From: Lenzites betulinus
Lineage: Eukaryota; Basidiomycota; Agaricomycetes; Polyporales; Polyporaceae
NCBI GenBank assembly: GCA_022264855.1
Contig: JABYQU010000033.1
Span: forward strand, 310,001 to 374,000
Reading direction: 5' to 3'
Length of the DNA: 64,000 bases
How positions within the stretch are numbered: the first letter of the stretch is position 1; each line of letters begins with the position of its first letter. The position numbers were made by a program, and so were the translations under genes. The notes below the pieces were generated by a model, which had not been told where the DNA came from, ran no database searches, and saw only the letters and a program-made list of their open reading frames with translations. Positions 45,726 to 58,154 of this stretch are shown here, one piece after another.

Positions 45726-47321
45726 ATGCCGCGCTTCTCCGTCCTCCTGTCCGTCCTTATCCCAGTCCTGGCTGTGTTCTGGGCATGCCGCGCCTTCCTG
45801 CCCGCCTTCGATCTCGTCTTGAGCTTCCCGCTCTCCTGGCCCCTCGCCGTCCACCCAGACCAACAAAACGCGCAGCAGACGCATGACGACGCCCACTCCG
45901 CGCAGCGGCCGCTCGACTTCACCGCCCAGCACCGCCCCGAAGCCCCCCTCGCGCCCTCCGAGCCCGCCGGTGCCGCAGCGGATCACGTCGACGGCCAGTT
46001 CATGCGCACGATTGTTGCCGTAGGCGATCTGCATGGGGATCTGCCCAACGCGCAGCGCGTGCTCCAGATGGCGAACGTCGTCGACGCGGACGGCAACTGG
46101 TCCGGGGGCGTGGACTTTTTCGTGCAGACAGGGGACATCATCGACCGGTACGCACACCGCACCCCCTAATTTTGGCTGGATGTGTGTTTATAGCCGTTCT
46201 GCGCGCAGGGGGGACGACACCATCAAGTTGTACTTTTGGATGGACCAGCTCCGGGCGCAAGCGAAGGCCGTGGGCGGGACGGTCCTCACCCATTTGGGCA
46301 ACCACGAGTGGATGAACGCCATCGGTCCGTGCCGCATTCCTGCCTCGCTCACCGCACTGACGTACTCCTCCAGGTGACTGGAGGTGAGGCCCATTGCATC
46401 TGCGCAACGCTCTTGCCTGCGTGTACTGATATCCCCGGAGGTACGTGCACGCCTCGGAGATCAAGACGTTCGGCTCGGTCGCCGCCCGCCAGAAGATGCT
46501 CTCCACCGGGCGCATCGGGCGCAGCTGGGCCGCAAACTACACGACCACCTCGCGCCTGCCGCTGCACCCCTCACTCGGGCCGCCGAACACCGACTACGAC
46601 CCTACGACGGACGACGCCGCGTCCGCGTCCGCGCTCTCGCACGCCGCGATCTCGTTCGTGCACGGGGGCCTCGCGCCGACGTACCCGGACCTGACGCCCT
46701 TCCCGTCGCGTATCAACGCGCTCGCGACGTCGCTCCTGCACAAGCTGCAGTACAGGGCGCAACAGCCCCCACCGCACCCGCCGAACCCGTACCCCGGCTT
46801 GCCGCACGACACGACGCCGGCGGAACAGCGGATGACGGGCGCGGACGGCCCGCTGTGGTACCGCGGGTGGGCGCTGGAGCCCGAGGCGAAGGTGTGCAAG
46901 GAGGTGGACGACGTTTTGCGCAGGACGGGGACGCGCCGGATGGTCATGGGCCATACTCCGGATTTCGAGGTGAGTGTAAACTGCGAAAATATGGCTTGTG
47001 GGCGGCGTCGCTTATTCTGGAAATAGCAAATCGTCTCGAGGTGTGGAGGGAAGATCATTATCATCGACACTGGTGAGTACACGTCCTCGACACGTCTTCA
47101 TCACCGCAGGTTTGCTTACCACGGCTACTGCAGGCATCTCGCACGCGTATGGCGGCGCACTGTCGGCACTCTCGGTCACGTACACCCTTACGCCCATTTC
47201 GAGGAACGCCGACGCCGCGCAGCAGAAGTGGATAGAAAAGGAAGTCGTGAAAGCGGTGTACGTGGACCGAGAGGACCTGCTCGCATCGGATGAGCGGGAG
47301 GTTGTCGGCGATTTCTCATAG
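45726..47321 (+). CDS. PPP-like calcineurin-type metallophosphoesterase with signal anchor
   Basis: Six exons (45726-46147, 46209-46324, 46374-46383, 46441-46969, 47027-47072, 47134-47321) encode 436 aa. An N-terminal hydrophobic segment (VLLSVLIPVLAVFWACRAFL) suggests a signal anchor or secretion. The metal-binding series is complete: VGDLHGD, TGDIIDRGDD, LGNHEWMN, FVHGGL and MGHTPDF. Spacing resembles bacterial-like (Shewanella-type) PPP phosphatases. Exon 3 is a 10-nt microexon; with it the frame reads NAIGDWRYVHASE and is continuous. The target protein is unknown. Confidence 0.85.
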
Positions 47322-48174
47322 ATGGCGTTCTGGATTGCACTTGGAAGGTAATTTATTGACTCTCTGTTTTCATGTTTTCCTCGCATTAGGATGGAATATA
47401 TCACCAGGAATTTCTGCCGATCTGGATGTTCATGTCAACATCGCTGTCTCAATGGGTCCACCTGTGGTTACGTTGTGAGCAGGGTAACGTCTCGCCCTTT
47501 GCCCGCCCCCCGCAATCGGAGCGTTTTTGACCAGCGCTGCTCCGAGCGGCGGACCGCTTCTCGACAACACCGATTTCCTCGGGTCAGAGTCTTCTCCCTC
47601 GAGATTTCTCCCGCCCCAGCAGCAAGTTAGCGCCATAGAGCGTTGGCCGCGTAACCCTACAGGCACCTCAAGTGGCTCCTTTCTCGAGCTTCAGCGTTGG
47701 AGCTGCCGGCCCAGGCGGCATTTTGCTAGTCATATCTTAGCATCCAGCCTAGGCAAAACATTTTCCGCCCTTCGGAACGAGCTCCTCTAGCGAAGGTTCC
47801 AGTGCCCTTGGTGTCAGAAGGTGAGCCGACCGGAGCTTTCTCCTCGTGAAGTACTTGCCGCTGCACCTCGAGCGCATGAGCATACCCGCCTTGCCAAGTC
47901 CCGCCATCCGATAAGTACAAGTCGAGGCCCATCGGACGAACAGCTCGGGCAGGCGGAAGAAGTACTGTGGCGGCGAAGATGGAGCCGAGGGGAGGAATGC
48001 ACGCGTTAGGCAGGTGGCCTTCCAAATCGGGAAAAGCAGACTCGGGGAGGGGATGATCGACGCATTCGCACTCCAATGACATCCGGCCTCGTGCGGGCTT
48101 AAATACGCCTCGTCTGCTGCCCCCTGCCGTCACCAACTCTCTCCCAAACTTACACCCCCACACACTTATTTACC
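47322..48174. promoter_or_regulatory. Intergenic; promoter of the coiled-coil gene
   Basis: About 850 bp without a supported gene. A TATA-like TTAAATA lies at about 48099-48105, 70 bp before the start codon at 48175. Confidence 0.5.
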
Positions 48175-49546
48175 ATGGACGCCCGCCCTACCTACATCGA
48201 CTACGCAGACACCCCAGCCAGTGAGCAGAGCGTCTACTTTGACGCCCCCGTCGCCTCCTGGAACAAGAACGACTCTGACGACGCCCCACCCGCGTCCTCA
48301 GGCGACAAATCACCAGCCTTCCCCGGCGCATTCGACGCCTCGCAACCCTCCACAGCCCCCGGTGCCCCCCGGGACCCCATCATCCGCAAGGGCCCCGCAG
48401 ACGGCGACGAAGAGGAAACGAAACCCGCCAGTCCCGTTCAAAACGCATCCATTTTCGTAGAGCACATCCCCTCAGACCATCGCCGCTCAACCTCCGCCTC
48501 CGACTCCGGGTACGGATCCTCCGCCCCCGAACCCAAGCCCGCCGCGCGCCCCGCCCCAGCCACCCGCACGAGCAGCATCGCGCCCCTCCCCGTCGTCTGG
48601 AACTCGAACAGCGCCGCCTCCCCGAGTCAAGATGCGCTTGACCGCGGACAGGCGATGCGCCAGTCTCTCGACAACGACGACCGCGCGCGCAAACCGGACG
48701 CGTTCCGCCGCGCGTCGTCTCTGCGCTCCTTCCGATCCGTGCCGGGGACAGACCAGGGCACCGAGCGCGCGAGCGTGCGCACGACGCCGTCGGTGCTCCG
48801 CCGCCAGCGCCGCGTCAGCCTGAGTGGTGGCAGCTTCTCGGGGGGCGCGGGCACTGTTGGACCTGCGTCGAGTCCTGAGGGCATGAGCGCCGAGTTCGAA
48901 GCGCGCAGCCGGATTGCGGAGGCGGGCTTGAGCGAGAAGCAGAAGACGAAGCTCAACAAGGCGCAGGGTGAGTGCAGGTATTCCCAATGTTGAAGGGGAC
49001 TTCAGGCTGACGTATGTTCGCGTTTTACAGCCAAGGAGGGCAAGAAGGTCGCGAAAGTGATCAAGGCAGAGGGGAAGGCTGAAAAGAAAGCGCTTGACGA
49101 CGCCGTCAAGGAGCTCGCTGAAATCCAGAAGCTGCAGAAGGTTGCTGTCAGAGTACGTGCCTCCATCTTCTCGTCCCAAAGTGCAAGAGACTGACGCAAG
49201 GCCCACAGGAGGAGGGCAAATTATATGCGTCCTACTCGAAGGTCCTGCGCGAGTTCCACAAGATAGAGCTCGAATTCCTCGCTGCACGCACAAAATACGA
49301 GCGCGCGCAGGCGGCGCTCCGCGCACAGGAGGACGAGCGCGAGGCGGCCAAGCAACACGCGCAAGAGGCGACCGAGATGCTCCAGGAGAAGAACAGGGAG
49401 GTGGAGTGGTTGAGGGCGCAGAAGGCCGTCGACGACGTGAGTCTATCCCGAGCTGTTTGCTGTGTTTTGGAACAGGGTGCTGATTGGGTCTGCGAATTTA
49501 GCGCGAGCGAGGTGCGAAGATCAGGCAGCTCACTGGGAAGGCGTGA
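48175..49546 (+). CDS. Uncharacterised protein: disordered N-terminus, C-terminal coiled coil
   Basis: Four exons (48175-48967, 49031-49152, 49209-49436, 49502-49546) encode 395 aa. The first ~240 residues are rich in Ser, Pro, Ala and charged residues and look disordered (for example STSASDSGYGSS, SVRTTPSVLRRQRRVSLSGG). From EARSRIAEAGLSEKQKTKLN onward a long Lys/Glu/Ala-rich coiled coil runs to the end, including EFLAARTKYERAQAALRA. No family recognised; a structural or chromatin/cytoskeletal adaptor role would be a guess. Confidence 0.8.
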
Positions 49547-50317
49547 AACCCATCCTGCTTTCTGTCTGTGCCAGCGCCCCATCGATGCTCTCTGTACGAT
49601 AACCCAGATCATATACCCATGCATGCTAGCTGTACTATGGTCCCCTCACGATAATTCATACTCCTTGTATCTCTATCACTCTGCGGTTCTCCTCCTAAGT
49701 GCTTCCTGGAACCTCTTCGAACACATACGCTGACGGCGTGAGGTGTGACGCTTACTATGCCAAGTAGAGTTCTGCACATGTCTTGCATGCTCCCGATATT
49801 CATCAGGACGAGCGACAAGGTATACCAAAAACAGAAATGAAACGTGGCTACGGTTAATAATGGTCAAAGATCATGTACGTAACTGTTAACATAATATAAT
49901 CTACCGGAGAAGTCGGGCGCGGTTGCACAGCCTCGAGTTGATCTTCCTGCCAACTTCAGTAACCTTAAGCTTCAAGCTGCAGCTGAGAGTCCCTCATAAA
50001 TATTGTGCCTCGCGCTATGTACATACGACGTTCTTGACTGACCTGGCATGGCTATTAGACTGTACCCTGGCCCAAACCCGCGACGGTATAATCAAAGGCA
50101 CTCAAACTCACCCAATGGCAGCCTGTCTCAGATCCCAGCGCCGAAAGTGACAAGGGTTATTCTTGACACTCGCCCCTCGACCTTTTCAATGCGCGCCCGT
50201 ACAGCACTTGACGACATTCCGTCCTACCCTGAAGGCTACGCACACTCTCCGTGCCTTTGATAGGACTTGGCTACGGTGAGCACGGGATACTCGGCTTCCT
50301 CGGGTTCCTGCACACCT
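49547..50317. other. Intergenic, no supported gene
   Basis: About 770 bp; short motif-free frames only. Should hold the terminator of the coiled-coil gene. Confidence 0.55.
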
Positions 50318-50708
50318 CTACGGCGACGCTGAGGTCGGCCCTCTCAGGGCGTTGAGTGTTGCTGTAGCGGCAGCAGCCGGAAACGTGCCACCGCTCATAC
50401 GGTTGGTTTGTGCAACAACCGATAGGTCGTATGAAGTCACCGTGATGGAACCGGCGGCAAACCGCCGTATCACCTCGAGTACGATGTTGTTCTCTGGGTC
50501 TGTCATTGACGCACCCTGTCGCAGGAATGACTACGACACATGCGCGCGCATGTGCCAATATGCTGAAGTCCGTGCGGTGTGGCCGTGTCTCGCGTCTGAA
50601 CGCCGGGAACGGGGCGGTAACTTTTGCTCGTAGCTCCAGAGCCGGCGGGTATGCAGACAGATCGATGGGCGTCGTTTCGTACAATGCATCAATTATGGAC
50701 TCAAACAC
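50318..50708 (-). CDS. Possible small two-exon gene, unknown function
   Basis: Exons 50708-50622 and 50515-50318 join in phase at a GTTACC donor and CGACAG acceptor to give 94 aa (start MFESIIDALYETTPIDL, then NNIVLEVIRRFAAGS and VVAQTNRMSGGTF). The composition looks protein-like, but there is no recognised domain and the donor is weak. It could also be a remnant. Confidence 0.35.
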
Positions 50709-50901
50709 CCTCGCGAGCGGTCAACCTTAACGGTCGACTCTGCCTGCTGGTTGGCTTGCGCGCTGCTTGTACTATGCGAAGGCACTGCTTCACCTGCATC
50801 CTGTGGCGCCGTCCCTGGCGTCGATGAGTGCTGATGAATATCGAGGAAGTGGTCTTGGTTGCGGGTTACAGCCCGCGGGTGCGTCCCCCTCGCTAAAAGT
50901 A

Positions 50902-50908
50902 TAAACAC
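50902..50908 (+). promoter_or_regulatory. TATA box of sedolisin B
   Basis: TATAAAC about 140 bp before the start codon at 51043. The equivalent position upstream of sedolisin A reads CATAAGC. Confidence 0.6.
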
Positions 50909-51042
50909 TCCCTGGCTTGCACACATCCTTCCCACCCCCACTCCGTCGCGTGCTCCTGCACGGGTCTGCTCCTCTTCCGTTTTCTTGTTCTGTTTTTTCT
51001 TTTATTTCCTTTCCTTGCTTTGCCTGGTCTTGCACATCAACG

Positions 51043-53378
51043 ATGGTCTCCTCGCGCCATATCTTGGCCCTCTTCGCGACGATAGCCACTGCAGCAGCAG
51101 GCGCCTCATCGACACCGCCCGGCCGACGCGTCCTGCACGAACGCCTCGACACCCTCATGCCCAGATGGTCTCTCCACCGACGCGCAGACCCCGACACGAC
51201 GATCCCGCTCAGCATCGCGCTCAAGCAGGCCAACATACACCTGCTCGACGACTACCTGCTCGACGTCGCGGACCCGTACTCGCCGAACTACGGCCAGTGG
51301 TGGCCGCCGTCCCGCGTCGTGAACACGTTCCGCCCGTCCGCGCAGTCGCAGGACGCGGTGCGTGAGTGGCTCGTCGCGGACGGGATCGACGCGGCGCGCG
51401 TGCGCATGAGCACGGACCACTCGTACATGCTCGTGGACGTGAGCGTCGCGGAGGCGGAGCGGCTGCTCGCGGCGCAGTACTATGTGTACCGGCACGAGGA
51501 CGGCTCTGAGGAGATCGGGTGCCACCACGGGTACCACCTTCCCGAGCACGTGCGCGAGCATGTCGATCTGGTCACGCCGACGGTGCATTTTGAGAAGGTG
51601 AAGCTGAAGGGGCACGGGAAGCGGAAGCGGAGCCTGGCGGCGGCGAAGGGGTACAAGCGGCCGCATGGGGCACCGACGCACCAGATGACTGTGAGTATGG
51701 CCAGCGTTTTTCTCTTTGCTTTTGGCTGATGGGTTCTGTTACTAGTGGACGCCCGACACTGATAACGCCACCAATTGCGATAAAGCGGCCACTATTCCGT
51801 GCTTCCGCGCGCTATATCAGTTCTACCCCGACCTGCAGGAAACGAGTCGCAACACGATCGCAGTCGGTGAGCATGTTGTCGGAAATGCAGTGTTCAGCAC
51901 TTAACTTGGTCACTCTGTGCAATCGCTAGTGGAGCTGGCGGACCAGACCTTGAACGCCGACGATCTGCAGACGTTCCTGAAAATGTTCAACCCGGATGCT
52001 GCTGGCTCGTTACCGACCTTCGTCCCCATCGACCTGGACTCACGTACGTTACATGACATGACTATGATATTGATGCCCACTAACGCTGTGTCACAGCATA
52101 CCCGGATTTCAACGAGACAGACCAAGATTTCATCTCGGAACCGGACCTAGACTTCGAGCTTGCCATGGGTCTCCTCAGCCCACAGCAGCCAGTCCTGCTG
52201 CATCAGGTCGGAGGAAGTGCGTCTACCAACATGACATGTTTCTGAACTAGCTCTCACCATATTATCCATGCTGTGCAGGCGGTTCTATCAACTTCCTCCT
52301 GGACGCATATGACGGCAGCTTCTGTACGTTCGAGGGCGGCGACGACCCTGACATCGACGGACCGCTGGACGTCACGGAGAACTGCGGATACGTCGCGCCC
52401 CCGAACGTCGTCTCCGTATCCTTCACGGGCGCCGAGGACTTCCCGCCATTCTACATGGAGCGCCAGTGCACCGAGATCGGCAAGGTGAGTGCGCACGCAT
52501 GCCTGGCGCGTGGGTGTCCGTAGCACAGGCTGAACGGTGCGCCGCTCCAGCTGTCGATGATGGGCGTCACGTTCCTCTTCGCATCAGGCGACAACGGCGT
52601 CGCGTCGAACGGCGACAACTTGTGTTTGTCCGCGAACGGCACCGCCGTGCCCGGCACCGGCGCATTCCTCCCCAACTTCCCCTCCACCTGCCCGTACGTC
52701 ACCGCGGTCGGCGCGACCGAAGTCGCCGCGGGAAAATCGGTACGTTCCTATCCGTCCCACATCTCGCCCATTCTGTCCGCGTCGCCCACACACGTCCCTC
52801 TCTCCCGCGCAGGTGCACGACCGCGAGGAGGCCACGTCGCTCTTCGGCTCCGGCGGCGGCTTCTCGAACGTGTTCCCCCGGCCTGCGTTCCAGAAGCGGC
52901 ACGTCGCCCACTATCTCGAGAAGCTCGGCAACCGCGTCGACCCCAGCCTCTTCAACAGCTCCGGGCGCGCGATCCCGGACTTGTCCGCAAACGGCCTCCC
53001 GACGGTCGCGGTCATCGCCAACAACCTCACGCTCACGGGCGGTACGTCTGCCTCGACGCCGATTATGGCCGCCATCCTCACCGCCGTGAACGACGCGCGG
53101 CTCGCGCACGGGAAGTCGCCTATTGGGTGGATCAACCCCGCTGTACGTGCTCGTCTTTGGATATGGGCAGGGGCGCATCGGAGTCGCGGTACTGACGCTG
53201 GTGTGCGCGGCAGATATACTCAAACCTGTTCGCGGACGCGTTCAACGACATCACGAACGGGACCAACCCGGGGTGCGGCACGGACGGCTTCCCCGCGATG
53301 AAGGGCTGGGACCCGGTCACGGGCCTGGGGACGCCGAACTTCCCGAGGCTCGTGGAGCGGTGGTTGATCCTGCCTTGA
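51043..53378 (+). CDS. Sedolisin (S53) secreted tripeptidyl-peptidase-like protease, catalytically complete
   Basis: Eight exons (51043-51690, 51746-51866, 51930-52043, 52097-52216, 52279-52484, 52551-52739, 52813-53142, 53214-53378) encode 630 aa. It has a signal peptide (MVSSRHILALFATIATAAAG), a pro-domain, and the S53 catalytic residues: Glu and Asp in EPDLD (about residues 309 and 313), oxyanion Asp in ASGDNG (about 417) and Ser in GGTSAST (about 545). The calcium-binding end NDITNGTNPGCGTDGF is intact. Such enzymes are secreted acid proteases that release peptides from extracellular protein. It is the active paralogue of the gene at 37577-39918, with all intron positions conserved. Confidence 0.93.
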
Positions 53379-53959
53379 GCTTGAGTACGTTGCGTTGCTA
53401 TCATGGTTCTTCTTGTTTGCGAGCTGGGATTGGGACATTCTGCGGGCTACGACTATGGACATGATGTTCATGCTGGGACTTTAGTTTATGAGCTGTATAT
53501 TATCGACGCTGTCTGCTGATGCTGTTTCGGCTTCAGGCAATGCTATCGTACTTGCTATTTGTGCCGTCCGGGGTGAATATGTACAAGGAATGGTACGGTA
53601 GCGTACTTTGACGCGCAACATGATCTACTAACTGGCGCTTCCCACTAACTTTGGTCTCTCCTTGGCATGGGGAATGGCCACCCATTTCTCAATCGCGGCC
53701 TGACCAATGTTGGATACCCCTTGGTAGGGAGAATGCCTACCAACTTATTCAGACCAATTTGCCCCTCCGGTTTCGGCCCTCGAGTCCAACTTACCGTGTT
53801 AAGTGCTCCAAAGTACGTCAATCATGCCAGTGGCTGGACGTTATCGTCAAGCATGCTAGCTATAGTATGCCGCGCGACATGAGACATGTCAATGAGCGTA
53901 TATATACACACGGGTTTCAAACCAATCTCTGGCTCTCCCTTGGTATGGCGGAATGCCTA
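53379..53959. repeat. 3' flank of sedolisin B with repeated ~60-bp units
   Basis: The first ~380 bp match the flank of sedolisin A. Related units appear here several times: CTTGGCATGGGGAATGGCCA (near 53661), TTGGTAGGGAGAATGCCTAC (near 53721) and TTGGTATGGCGGAATGCCTA (53940-53959). The last is interrupted by the 4.2-kb transposon and continues after it at 58175 (ATGCCTACCCATTTCTG). No gene seen. Confidence 0.7.
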
Positions 53960-53979
53960 TGGGGAGCGGCAACGCCTGC
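53960..53979 (+). repeat. Left terminal inverted repeat of the 4.2-kb element
   Basis: 20 bp, exact reverse complement of 58155-58174; one base different from the ends of the element at 33481. Confidence 0.92.
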
Positions 53980-54529
53980 GAGCGAAATTCTGTTTGTACA
54001 TGTTTGTTAATTCCATAAACGCTCGAGAATGTGGGCACAGAAATCGAAACGAGTTTATGTATGCACCGCGCCCCGCGAGGGTAAGCCGAGTCTTGAAAAT
54101 GAAAGTTTGTAATGTATTCTCAACATTGAGTAGAAAAGATATTGAGTCCCTCAGCCAAAGGCCAACATAGAGTCCACAGCGGGTCAACAGGATGTGTTAT
54201 TCAGTATTCAGTCTACTCAATGTATGCATCTAAGCAGTATTTAGAGATCGCGATGGTTTTTGTAGAAGCGCGCGAGCAAGCGCAAGCGCAAAACTGCATG
54301 AGTAGGCGACGGTAGCGCGAGCACAAGATGAGACGCGCATCGCAGCCACTTTCGCGTTTTACTGCCTCACGTGACACGCGCGACCCGTTCCTCGGTAACC
54401 ATGGGCTCGCATACAGACAGCATTAAGGGGCGTACACATCTCCCCGCACCCCGGAACAGCAGCGTACATAGGTATAGTACTTCAAGTATATTTTTGGTGA
54501 TATTCAAGCGAATTTTGCGCCTACAGACC

Positions 54530-57500
54530 ATGGGAAATCAGCAAAATAGCAGCCTGGGGAAGCGGAAGCTCACCAGTGGAATGGAGAATGCCCTGCAACG
54601 AGCACGCGCCGCAAAGAAGGCTCGCACACAGGCCGTACAGGACGAGAACACTTTGCCCATAATCCTGATGGACGCAGACACCAATAGAGCTGTGAGCAGT
54701 TTGCCAAAATGGGGCATAAGCTCACCAATACTGACAAGTGTGGCCGTGACTAGACACCCTCCACAGAGTCGCTTCTTGTTGCGACACTCAGGGAGCAGGC
54801 CACCGTACTCATCAGGAAACACCTCGGGAACCAGGGGCGCTGTATGGTAACGCATGGCTGGATGGAGCGCTGGAGACACCCCCCCATCATATGGAGACAC
54901 CCTGTCTCCATCAATGGCAAAATGACTGCTATGGAGGCTTTCTCACGGCTTCCCCGCGCGACTCGCAAACGCCACACCGCTTGTTCACCTTTAAAAAAAT
55001 CGTGGTCAGGCTCTAGAAGAGCAGAACTTCATGTTCACAGGCGGAAATAAGCAAATTTTGAAGGTCCGTCAACGGGATGGAGAACATGTCTCCAGATGGA
55101 GGCCCACGGAGCGCTGGAGGCACGTGTCTCCATCCGGACGATCCAGCGTTTCCTGATGCTCTGGATCGACCTTACCCGGACCAAGCGGAAACTCTCTGTA
55201 ACAGAGGGTCAGCTGCAGAAGATGGATGATGAAAATACACGCTTACAGGCCTTGACACGCAAATACCAGCTGCGGCTACGTAACGAGAGTCGCAAGCTTG
55301 TACGCTCTCGTACAACAGCAGCGAGAGCCCGGAGGGAGCTCCTCACAAGTGAAGAAGCACAAAAGACGCTTTCAAAAGCCCAGGCTTCCGCTGAACGCGT
55401 TCATGCACAAGCCGTCAAAGGTGTCGAAATGGTTTTCGAACGACTACACGAGACCAATAGAAACGTCAGCGCGGCCCTCTCCTCTTGTCGCCGGGACTTA
55501 CGGAAGTGCCGGAAACGCATCGCGCGATTCCCTGGTCAGCTGGATGCCGCAAAGAAACTTCGGACACGGCCCTTGACGATGAAGCTGAAGGAGAAGGGAA
55601 TATACAGCGGAAGGGCACGCGCACTTGCTCGTTTGCTTGTTCGAGCTGGCTGCGCACAGAGCAAAGTAGGGGGGCTAATACAACTCATTGGGCGGACATT
55701 AGGGCTCAATATTGTCGGGAGGATGAGTGCACATACCATACGGCGAGTTGTCTTCGAGGGTGGCTATGCCAGCGACCTTCAGCTTGCAGTCGAGATTGAC
55801 GAGACAGCAAGTATGTCTTTAACTCACATATCCGCTGCTGCCACAGTCACTGATCAGTCATCAGACTTCACAGCATCTGGCGATGCTACGACAAACCGCT
55901 GTGTCAACTTCGAAGCCCGCCACTTGCACATTCCTCGGAAGGAGGGAGTGGAAGGCGTCAATACACGTCTTCTCGGTGTCGAGTCATCTGCCGACCATAC
56001 CAGTGAGACACAGGTTAGCGGGTGGGTGGCACGGCTACAAGAGCTCGTCACAACATACAACGCTTCACCCCTTGCCCGCCGGCAGGGGAACAAGATCAGC
56101 ATTGAAGACTGTGCGGTCAAACTGACCGGTATGGGAGGGGACCACGCGGCCGACCAAATCAAAACTCATGGGCTTGTTGCCTGTTGGAAAAAAGAGATGA
56201 CGTACCGCTTTCTAGCACGGAACCATCTTGGGGAGCCTGGGGAACTCTCAGCCATGGCGCTCGAGAAGCTGATCGCGGATGCATCTGCTGCTGCGGTGGA
56301 AGGTTGCGGTGGTCTTTCTGCTTGGACAGCGCTGTCATCCGAAGCTCAACTCAGTGCCTACATCGAGCAATTCAGTGCGGCAACCACCACTCTAGGGAGA
56401 GCCTTGTATGAGACCCTACCTGCAGAGGAGAAGCGTCCCCTCGACCTCTTCATACGCCTTGGCTGTGCAATGCATAAAGATCTGAACAGCATCAAAGGTG
56501 GTAACTCTATGATGACGGCAGCTTGGGGAGATCTTGGCGTCACTCCTCCCGTGCTTCTAGCAAACAGGGAGAATGCATCGACACTTCAAGACGTGGATCT
56601 GGAGGCGCTTGCGGCGACAGCCTCACTCTTGTCTACAGAGGACTTAACAGCGGCTGAAATCCGCGCTCTTGAATCCTCGACACGCGGGGCAGTGAAGCTC
56701 ACCAGTTTGGCCGGGGCGCTCTTCAATCACAAGGACGACAAGAAAGGTCATCATGACACCTATGCGTTCTACTTCCATGAAGTAGTTGGTCAGTCCCTCC
56801 GGTTCCCCGATACCAGCAACACGCGCTATGGCTCACACTGTGCGGCCGCAGCCGAGCTCCTGGTGCATCGTGCGCACTACCTACGCTTCCTTGAGGTCGT
56901 CCGGGATAGAAAGGAGCGTCCAGGGCTCAACCACATGGAAGAGAACGTCTACCGGGGCCTGCAAGACATCCCAACACTCACGGAGCTCGCCGTTCTTGCC
57001 CTGTATGGACAGGTGATCAGTCACCCTTATCTGCGGACCACACGCGTTCAACAAAACGGTCTCAAGCTCGGACCGTTCCACGAGAAGCTCAAGGAGCACC
57101 TAAAGACTCTCATCGACAGTCCAGAGGTGCTCCTGTCACCAGACATGTCCTACAAGACGGCGGCACTAGATGGGGAGCCGTGGGAGCGTCCTGAGGTCGT
57201 ATATGCTGTGCTCGCACTGGCTCCGGAGCTGCCGCACCTCAAGAGCCTTCTGGTACCGTTTCTTACGGGTGCACTACATACCTGGGAACGCTTCACGGTC
57301 GAATTCGCCGAGGGCGGAGCGGTCGATCTTGCTACCGATGAGGAGCTTGATCGGGCATACTTGCTGCCTACAAACGACCATAATGAGGGCGCGCTCGGTT
57401 CATATCGCCTATGGAGCAGGAAGTACCCTAATGCGACACAAGCCTACTACAACGCGTTAGCCAAGTTCTTCCGGAACGATACAGCAGCATTTCTCGAGAC

Positions 57501-57963
57501 AAACCTTTCCAGTGAGGAGGATCAACGAGATCTTCGAGCCGCCGGTCGCGCAATCGACTCCAGTGGGCATGAAGCGAAGCGACGACGAGCCCAGGTCGCG
57601 CATACCATCGCAGTTGCAGCGCAGCATGCTCGCGAGCAGAAGGAGAGGCAGGACAGGATGGATGCGGCCATGGCGAAGATCAACGCGACTGTGCTTGTCC
57701 TGGATTTTGAAACCCTCATTAACCTCAAGATTCCGGGCCTCGATGAGCAGCTGGATGCCTACCGAAAGTGCGAGATGGATCCGATGGTACCAGCGAAGTC
57801 AACACTGAAGCGGAAGCAGGAGAAGGTGGACGTCCTGATGATGGCCATCGTGCGCTATCGTGCGCGCGGAGGCGAGGGGGCGTGGGTAGCAGAAGCTCGA
57901 GAAGTTGCCTATATTCGGCAACCCCTTCACCGCACTGATGCCGCTGTCAGCGCACCTTCATAG
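54530..57963 (+). CDS. Large putative transposase of the 4.2-kb element
   Basis: The main exon is open from 55096 to 57963 (955 residues). A likely first exon is 54530-54691 (MGNQQNSSLGKRKLTSGMEN...), and a second starts near 54754 (TPSTESLLVATLREQATVL). The intron joining it to the main exon must remove the stop at 55048-55050 and is not fixed. After a basic coiled-coil region (to about residue 150 of the main exon) come possible active-site segments: VEIDETAS (about 231), KLTGMGGDHAADQ (about 345), MHKDLNSIKGGN (about 459), NTRYGSH (about 574) and PTNDHNEGALGS (about 758). From memory, similar unnamed proteins are abundant in agaricomycete genomes. Transposase function is inferred from the flanking ends, not from a known fold. 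Confidence 0.75.
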
Positions 57964-58154
57964 ATACACTCGCCTCCTCTTTATTATGCATTTCTGGGGC
58001 CTGCGATGCTTCATCCCATGGTGCGATAGCTATTCGATGTAGTATACAGTAGGTTCGCGCGATCAGCCACCTGCATTAGCGCTCGACGCGCGCGCGTGCG
58101 CGCGATGCCCATCTTTCTTCTGCGCGCTTGGTGACTAAGCAGTCCACAGCATTT

